Part shown: positions 6,977 through 10,997 of the stretch, piece after piece
Position numbering within the stretch: position 1 is the first letter of the stretch
Layout of the letters: each line of letters begins with the position of its first letter
Source of the DNA: Planctomycetaceae bacterium
GTDB lineage: Bacteria > Planctomycetota > Planctomycetia > Pirellulales > Pirellulaceae
Length of the DNA: 10,997 nt
Reading direction: 5' to 3'
Assembly (NCBI GenBank): GCA_005773145.1
Contig: SXHS01000204.1
Location: 1-10,997 of the forward strand
Program-made: the position numbers and the translations under genes
Notes under the pieces: generated by a model
Seen by the model: only the letters and a program-made list of their open reading frames with translations
Databases searched by the model: none
Told to the model about the DNA's origin: nothing

Positions 6977-8410
6977 TTGACCACGGCCGATCGTTCCCAG
7001 GAGCCCGGCACACCGTCCAACGACTCTGGGCCGCGTTCTTCGCCGGGGAGACGACGGGCGACGTCGGCACGCAGCACGGCAGGCAATCTGTTGACGCGGC
7101 TGGTGGTGCTGCCGATGGTTGTGGTGACCGGCGTGTTGGTCTCGCGGGAATTAGGGACTAGCGGCCGCGGCGTCTACGCGTACTTGATGCTGCCGGGCGC
7201 CGTGTGGCTTCCGATGCTCTCTATGGGATTTGGCGCCAGTGTGATCTACTTTGTCAGTAGCAAACAGCATTCGTCAGGCGACCTATTTGGGGCCAGCATG
7301 TTGGTGGCATTGACCCAGGGCCTTGTAACCGCAGCGCTGATCGGTCTTCTCTGGCACCTGGGGACCTTGGGGACTATCGGACAGAGTGTCGAGCCATGGC
7401 ACATGATCGCAGCACTTTCCATGCTGCCGTTACAGAGTATGACCTTGATGCTGACCCGCCTCCTCCAGGGGGATTCTCAATTTGGCATCTGCAATGGTTT
7501 GTCGATATTTCAGCAACTATTGACCTCGTCGTGTTTGATTGTTCTGGTGGTCGTTTGCGGCTATGGTGTGGCCGGCGCCGTCACCAGCATGCTGATATCC
7601 AGCGCTGTGATGGTGGCGATTACAATGGTGACGACGACATTAGTTGTGCATCCCACCTGGCGCGTGCGGAGAGTGCACCTTAACGCTGGGCTACGCTACG
7701 GCGCGCGCGCCTGGCCGGGAGACGTGGCCACCCGTGCCAACGCCCGCATCGATCAATTGATTCTCAGCACGTTTGTCGATGCAAGCTCGCTCGGCCTTTA
7801 TGCGACCGCCGTCACCGTGTCGGAACTTATCTGGATGATTCCAGATTCGCTTTCTTTTGTTCTGTTCAATAAAGTCGCTGCGGCAAAAAGTCCGCAAGTA
7901 CGGGCAGAACTCACCGAACAAACTCATCGCATCGTGTTCTGGTGTATGGTTGTGTTGGCATGTCTTCTTGCAGTGGCATCCCCATGGCTGATCACTAGCC
8001 TGTACGGCCGGCCATTCGAGCGGGCCACCGTTCCATTGCTGATTCTGCTGCCGGGTGTGGTTCTCATGGTCACCCCCAAGTCTCTCACCAAATTCCTCGG
8101 GGCGTCGGGAATGCCAGGCAAGTCGAGCACGATGGTCATTATTGGGGGCGCTGCCTGTAGTTTGCTATCGTTGGGACTTGTACCGCTCTTTCACGAGCTC
8201 GGCACGGACGGCATCTACGGTGCGGCCCTGGCGTCTACCCTCGGGTATGCCGCCTGCGCCGTCTCGGGGATCTGGCTGTATCAGGGTGTTGCGGGCACAC
8301 GCTGGTCCCATCTGTGGTCCCGATTGTACGTGCCGAGCCGGACCGATCTGACTTGGTTGTGGGCCCAGATGCGTTCCGGCATCTTGAATCGTCCGCATAA
8401 ACCTCAATGA
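6977..8410 (+). CDS. Polysaccharide/oligosaccharide flippase, MOP superfamily (Wzx-like)
   Basis: This multi-pass inner-membrane protein of about 477 residues resembles Wzx/RfbX-type transporters that flip lipid-linked saccharide units for LPS, capsule or exopolysaccharide. After a 30-residue hydrophilic, Ser/Arg/Pro-rich N-terminus, the chain is a series of about a dozen or more hydrophobic helices, beginning with LVVLPMVVVTGVLVSRELG. GTSGRGVYAY in the first loop and LGLYATAVTVSELIW in the middle match the 'lG..gyG.ya.a..i' pattern of MOP flippases. Length is typical (about 420-520). I chose TTG at 6977-6979 because GGAG ends seven bases before it. The frame also opens at a TTG at 6935 with no good ribosome site, and no ATG precedes the first membrane helix. 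No glycosyltransferase or polymerase gene lies nearby, so the exported saccharide is unknown. Confidence 0.85.
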   Translation: MTTADRSQEPGTPSNDSGPRSSPGRRRATSARSTAGNLLTRLVVLPMVVVTGVLVSRELGTSGRGVYAYLMLPGAVWLPMLSMGFGASVIYFVSSKQHSSGDLFGASMLVALTQGLVTAALIGLLWHLGTLGTIGQSVEPWHMIAALSMLPLQSMTLMLTRLLQGDSQFGICNGLSIFQQLLTSSCLIVLVVVCGYGVAGAVTSMLISSAVMVAITMVTTTLVVHPTWRVRRVHLNAGLRYGARAWPGDVATRANARIDQLILSTFVDASSLGLYATAVTVSELIWMIPDSLSFVLFNKVAAAKSPQVRAELTEQTHRIVFWCMVVLACLLAVASPWLITSLYGRPFERATVPLLILLPGVVLMVTPKSLTKFLGASGMPGKSSTMVIIGGAACSLLSLGLVPLFHELGTDGIYGAALASTLGYAACAVSGIWLYQGVAGTRWSHLWSRLYVPSRTDLTWLWAQMRSGILNRPHKPQ

Positions 8411-8498
8411 ACCCTGGTAACGTGCGAGATGAGGCAATCGGAGTGCTAAGACACGATCCGGCCAATCAGGCTGGGGTTGCTACGTGCCGTGATGGGGA

Positions 8499-8513
8499 GC
8501 CGCCGCGGGCGGC
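8499..8513. terminator. GC-rich hairpin downstream of flippase
   Basis: GCCGCC-GCG-GGCGGC forms a perfect six-pair stem with a three-base loop, about 90 bases after the flippase stop and just before the hisI promoter. It could separate the two transcripts. No T-run follows, so it is only terminator-like. Confidence 0.3.
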
Positions 8514-8528
8514 AGTCAGTGTGGGTCG

Positions 8529-8558
8529 TTGACGTCGGCAAGCGGCGCCGACTAGACT
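8529..8558 (+). promoter_or_regulatory. Sigma70-like promoter of hisI with operator-like dyad in the spacer
   Basis: TTGACG (8529-8534) and TAGACT (8553-8558) are 18 bases apart, the same layout and -10 as the flippase promoter. The inverted repeat GTCGGC-N7-GCCGAC spans 8534-8552, filling the spacer and touching the last base of the -35. A repressor or activator bound there would act directly on the promoter. Transcription would start near 8565, about 80 bases before the ATG. Promoter is moderately supported; operator is inference. Confidence 0.5.
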
Positions 8559-8647
8559 GCATCAGGACTGACGCCCGGCCGAGCCAGCGCCTGTTGTGAC
8601 GGAGTGTGTCGCCTGCCGAAACCGAAAGGTGCCCTGGAAACCATGTC

Positions 8648-9046
8648 ATGACGTCCCTCACGCCTCCCGACGAATCGCCCGATTTTGCCAGCGGAGGCGG
8701 ACTGCTCCCAGCGATCGCTCAGGATGCCGAAACGGGCGAAGTGTTGATGATGGCCTACATGAATGAAGCCAGCTACGCGGAGACGCTCGCCACTGGCCTG
8801 GCCGTCTACTACAGTCGCAGCCGGTCCAAGTTATGGCGGAAAGGGGAGGAGAGTGGCCACATTCAGGAGGTGCAGGGCGTGTATCTGGATTGTGATCGAG
8901 ACACCATTCTGTTGAAGGTCCGTCAGGTTGGCGGTGCCGCCTGCCATACCGGCTATCGCAGTTGTTTCTTTCGGCAGGTGACTCCTCAGGGGCTGCAAAT
9001 CGTTGGCCAGCGGGTCTTCGACCCGGCCGACGTCTATCCGGACTAG
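8648..9046 (+). CDS. hisI: Phosphoribosyl-AMP cyclohydrolase
   Basis: This is the third step of histidine synthesis, a metal-dependent ring opening of phosphoribosyl-AMP in the cytoplasm. The 132-residue protein has the whole HisI core: VLMMAYMNEASYAETLATG, YYSRSRSKLWRKGEESGH at 54-71, the metal-binding DCDRD at 81-85, and CHTGYRSCFF at 99-108 with the two zinc-type cysteines C99 and C106. Length fits a stand-alone HisI; the HisE pyrophosphohydrolase domain found in HisIE fusions is absent and is not encoded nearby. I chose ATG at 8648 because GGAAA lies about seven to nine bases upstream and the family core starts soon after. The frame also opens at a GTG at 8606, where the only GGAG is too close. 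No other his genes are in the window, so the pathway is dispersed, and this gene seems to have its own promoter. Confidence 0.95.
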   Translation: MTSLTPPDESPDFASGGGLLPAIAQDAETGEVLMMAYMNEASYAETLATGLAVYYSRSRSKLWRKGEESGHIQEVQGVYLDCDRDTILLKVRQVGGAACHTGYRSCFFRQVTPQGLQIVGQRVFDPADVYPD

Positions 9047-9287
9047 ATCCACGCTTCCACAGGCTAGAAGCCTATGCCACTGGGGATTCTGCTAGCTCGT
9101 GCTCGGCAAACGATCTGGAATTTTCCCGCCGCTCCCGTTACATAACTCCCCACAACGCCCCTCAGCCGCGCGCCACGCCGCGGCGGACTGTTTGCCCGTT
9201 TGGGGGGGGCGGAGCCACACGGATCGCGCACGGAGTTGCGTGCCTCGATAGGATCACGATAAGCCTCGTAATGAAGGACATGCGACC
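9047..9287. other. Intergenic region hisI / mscS
   Basis: It contains a small hairpin at 9061-9073 (AGGCT-AGA-AGCCT) 14 bases after the hisI stop, without a T-run, and a run of eight G at 9202-9209. TTGCGT-N16-GATAAG at 9236-9263 could be a promoter, but it would place the transcript start almost on the ribosome site. AAGGA at 9274-9278 is the mscS ribosome site. Confidence 0.4.
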
Positions 9288-10211
9288 ATGGACGCCGTAC
9301 CCAGCATGATGCAAACCCTTAAGACCGACTACTTCGACTATCTCGACAAACTCACCGTCACGGAAGTGGTCACAGGCGCGGTCAAGTACGGACTGCCGAT
9401 TGTGGGAGCGCTAACACTTTTTGTCTTGTCGTGGATGGCCTCGGGAACGGTCCGCAAGGTCGTGCGGCGCAATCTATTGCGAGCCAAGATCGACGAGACC
9501 TTGACGAAATTCGTCTCCAATCTCGCGCGCTGGGCCATTTTGTTGCTGGCCGCCCAGTGTTGCGTTCAGATGCTTGGCGGTGAGATGCCCGGGCTAACTG
9601 CCGTGTTGGGGGCGACCGGTTTGGCGATCGGCTTGGCCATGCAGGGGACCATCTCAAATATCGCGGCCGGGGCGATGTTGTTGATTTTTCGACCGTACAA
9701 AGTTGGTGATGAGATCGCAGTCGCCGGCCAGACCGGTAAGGTGGATGAGATCGAACTATTCACCACGACCCTCGACACATCCGACAATCGGCGCATTATC
9801 GTCCCCAACGGATCGATTTTTAATTCGGTCATTGAAAACTTGACCCATCACCGCATGCGACGGCTGGAGCTCACGGTCCAGACGGCACTGGACGAGGATC
9901 TGGACGGGGTGCGTGAGGTATTGCTAAGGGCTGCTGACAGTGTGCCACAGCGCTTGGCGCAACCCGCCGCTGCCGTCGTATTACACGACCTGACGCCCGC
10001 AGCCGTCATTTGGAAGGTGCAGGTATGGGCCGATCGACCCTCGGCGGGTGGGGCACGGGAAACTCTTATCTTTAACGTGAAGGCTGCAATGGATCACGCG
10101 GGTGTCCGCATGACGCCGCCACCAGCCGAACGGATCATCGCCCGTTGGGAGGGGGGAACTATGGGTGAGCGGCCCGCAGATTCCCTACTGCCGCGCCGCC
10201 GCGCCGCCTAG
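9288..10211 (+). CDS. MscS-type small-conductance mechanosensitive channel
   Basis: This inner-membrane channel opens under membrane tension to release solutes during osmotic downshock. It has 307 residues against 286 in E. coli MscS, with the same three-helix plan: TM1 about 33-52, TM2 about 77-96, and pore helix TM3 about 100-135. TM3 contains AVLGATGLAIGLAMQG and TISNIAAG, almost the E. coli pattern. L112 and L116 match the pore-seal leucines L105 and L109, and N124 the conserved TM3b asparagine. The cytoplasmic beta domain follows (FRPYKVGDEI, then RRIIVPNGSIFNSVIENL at 169-186), then the alpha/beta domain ending AGVRMTPPP. The last about 25 residues are an Arg/Pro-rich tail. ATG at 9288 has AAGGA nine bases upstream. 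The stop overlaps the stop of the convergent gene. The gene appears to stand alone. Confidence 0.94.
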   Translation: MDAVPSMMQTLKTDYFDYLDKLTVTEVVTGAVKYGLPIVGALTLFVLSWMASGTVRKVVRRNLLRAKIDETLTKFVSNLARWAILLLAAQCCVQMLGGEMPGLTAVLGATGLAIGLAMQGTISNIAAGAMLLIFRPYKVGDEIAVAGQTGKVDEIELFTTTLDTSDNRRIIVPNGSIFNSVIENLTHHRMRRLELTVQTALDEDLDGVREVLLRAADSVPQRLAQPAAAVVLHDLTPAAVIWKVQVWADRPSAGGARETLIFNVKAAMDHAGVRMTPPPAERIIARWEGGTMGERPADSLLPRRRAA

Positions 10212-10997
10212 ATCAGCAGGTAATTGCTGGTCGCATCGTCAGTTACGGCCGGGGCGAATTCGCTTTGATCTAGTGGTCGGCTGAGGGCCGTCAGGCATTG
10301 ATGCGTCAATAGGCCAATCGGCCGCTGGTTCTGGACCACACACACCGGGCCCGGGTCGGTCGCGAAGAACTCCATCACTTGGGTGAACAGGGCTTCCTCG
10401 TCCAGTTGTGGCATGTCGTGGTGAACGAGTTCTTGAATCGATGATGTCGGCCGTGCGGCAACCAGGTCCATGGGCGTCACGCAGCCCACCAGACAGCCGT
10501 GGACATCCACAACAGGGATCAGTTCCAGGTCGGTCTGTTGAAAGAGCCGCTGGGCCTGATGCACCGAATCGTCGGGATTGAGCACGATATCGGTGTGGAT
10601 CATGACGTCCGCGGCACGTGTTCCTTCAAACAGCTTGCCGGGCGCCGCCAGCGCATTCCACCACGACTCGTCGACTCGCAGCTGGGAGTAGCGCACCACG
10701 CAATTGCGTCCTGACGACTTGGCCGCTTGTTGCGCGTGCAAGGCATGGTCCACCAGCTGCGCCGCGTCCAAGGCTGCGCCGTCACTGGACGCGACTCCAA
10801 AACTGGCCGTCAATTGAAACTCATGCCCCTCAACTTCCAGCGAGGACTCAGCAAACGCCTTTCGCAATCGCTCCGCCCAAGCGGCCCCCTCACTCTCCGA
10901 TACGTCGGAGAGGGGGGCCAGAAATTGATCGTCCCCCAGGTAGGCCAGTAGAGGACAATCGCGAGCCAACTTCTCCATGCGGCCGATGACTTCGCCC
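10208..10997 (-). CDS. Degenerate GGDEF domain protein with C-terminal CBS pair (5' end cut by window edge)
   Basis: The gene enters from the right edge; the frame is open to the last base and reads GEVIGRMEKLARDCPLLAYL, so the methionine at 10978 is internal. First comes the second half of a GGDEF domain, with signature GDDQF in place of GG[D/E]EF, followed by a normal-looking FQLTASFGVAS strand and a DHALHAQQAAKSSGRN helix. Two CBS motifs follow: AADVMIHTDIVLNP with LELIPVVDVHGCLVGCVTPMD, and a second, shorter one ending PVCVVQNQRPIGLLTHQC. Losing the second glycine and the catalytic-loop glutamate suggests that diguanylate cyclase activity is weak or lost, making it a c-di-GMP/GTP or adenosine-nucleotide sensing protein. 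That is inference. Further domains may lie upstream, outside the window. No membrane segment is visible in this part. Confidence 0.85.
   Translation of the reverse strand, partial: GEVIGRMEKLARDCPLLAYLGDDQFLAPLSDVSESEGAAWAERLRKAFAESSLEVEGHEFQLTASFGVASSDGAALDAAQLVDHALHAQQAAKSSGRNCVVRYSQLRVDESWWNALAAPGKLFEGTRAADVMIHTDIVLNPDDSVHQAQRLFQQTDLELIPVVDVHGCLVGCVTPMDLVAARPTSSIQELVHHDMPQLDEEALFTQVMEFFATDPGPVCVVQNQRPIGLLTHQCLTALSRPLDQSEFAPAVTDDATSNYLLI

Noticed and set aside
9202..9209. Run of eight G as a possible G-quadruplex
   Set aside because: A single G-run without the further G-tracts needed nearby; noted only as a homopolymer.
9236..9263. Promoter TTGCGT-N16-GATAAG before mscS
   Set aside because: Weak hexamers, and the transcript would begin almost at the ribosome site; not enough to call as a promoter.

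Overview
The window carries nine protein-coding genes: seven complete, plus one cut by each edge. GC content is moderately high. Most genes are monocistronic, strands alternate often, several likely starts are TTG or have GTG alternatives, and a short heptamer repeat sits between two genes. With a split pyruvate:ferredoxin oxidoreductase (PFOR) and an Ldh_2-type dehydrogenase, this loosely suggests a Planctomycetota-like chromosome. That is inference from style; no taxonomic marker gene is present. I see no insertion sequences, phage genes, tRNA, rRNA or CRISPR.

Left part (1-2801): a PAS sensor histidine kinase of the HisKA_3 (NarX/DegS-like) type runs leftward off the edge. A malate/L-lactate (Ldh_2) family NAD(P)-dependent dehydrogenase follows on the same strand. 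It is divergent from a GmhA-like SIS-domain sugar-phosphate isomerase. The isomerase converges on the PFOR operon across about 100 bp containing four perfect GAGATTT heptamers and a stem-loop.

Centre (2802-6509, minus strand): a two-gene operon encodes a two-chain PFOR. The first gene fuses the alpha and gamma parts (domains I-III of NifJ-type enzymes). The second carries the linker, two [4Fe-4S] ferredoxin motifs and the TPP-binding beta part (domains IV-VI). All twelve expected cluster cysteines are visible. Together they would oxidise pyruvate, or another 2-oxoacid, to acyl-CoA and reduce ferredoxin or flavodoxin.

Right part (6510-10997): a gene-free stretch of roughly 470 bp separates PFOR from a plus-strand series of a MOP-superfamily polysaccharide flippase, HisI (phosphoribosyl-AMP cyclohydrolase) and an MscS-type mechanosensitive channel. 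The flippase and hisI genes are preceded by nearly identical sigma70-like promoters, TTGAC[C/G]-N18-TAGACTGC. In the hisI copy the spacer is almost filled by an inverted repeat. The MscS gene meets a minus-strand degenerate GGDEF plus tandem-CBS protein tail to tail, with the two stop codons sharing the palindrome CTAG.

I found no convincing new multi-gene system. The most distinctive points are the PFOR gene architecture, the shared promoter type with an operator-like dyad, the degenerate GGDEF-CBS fusion and the overlapping convergent stops.
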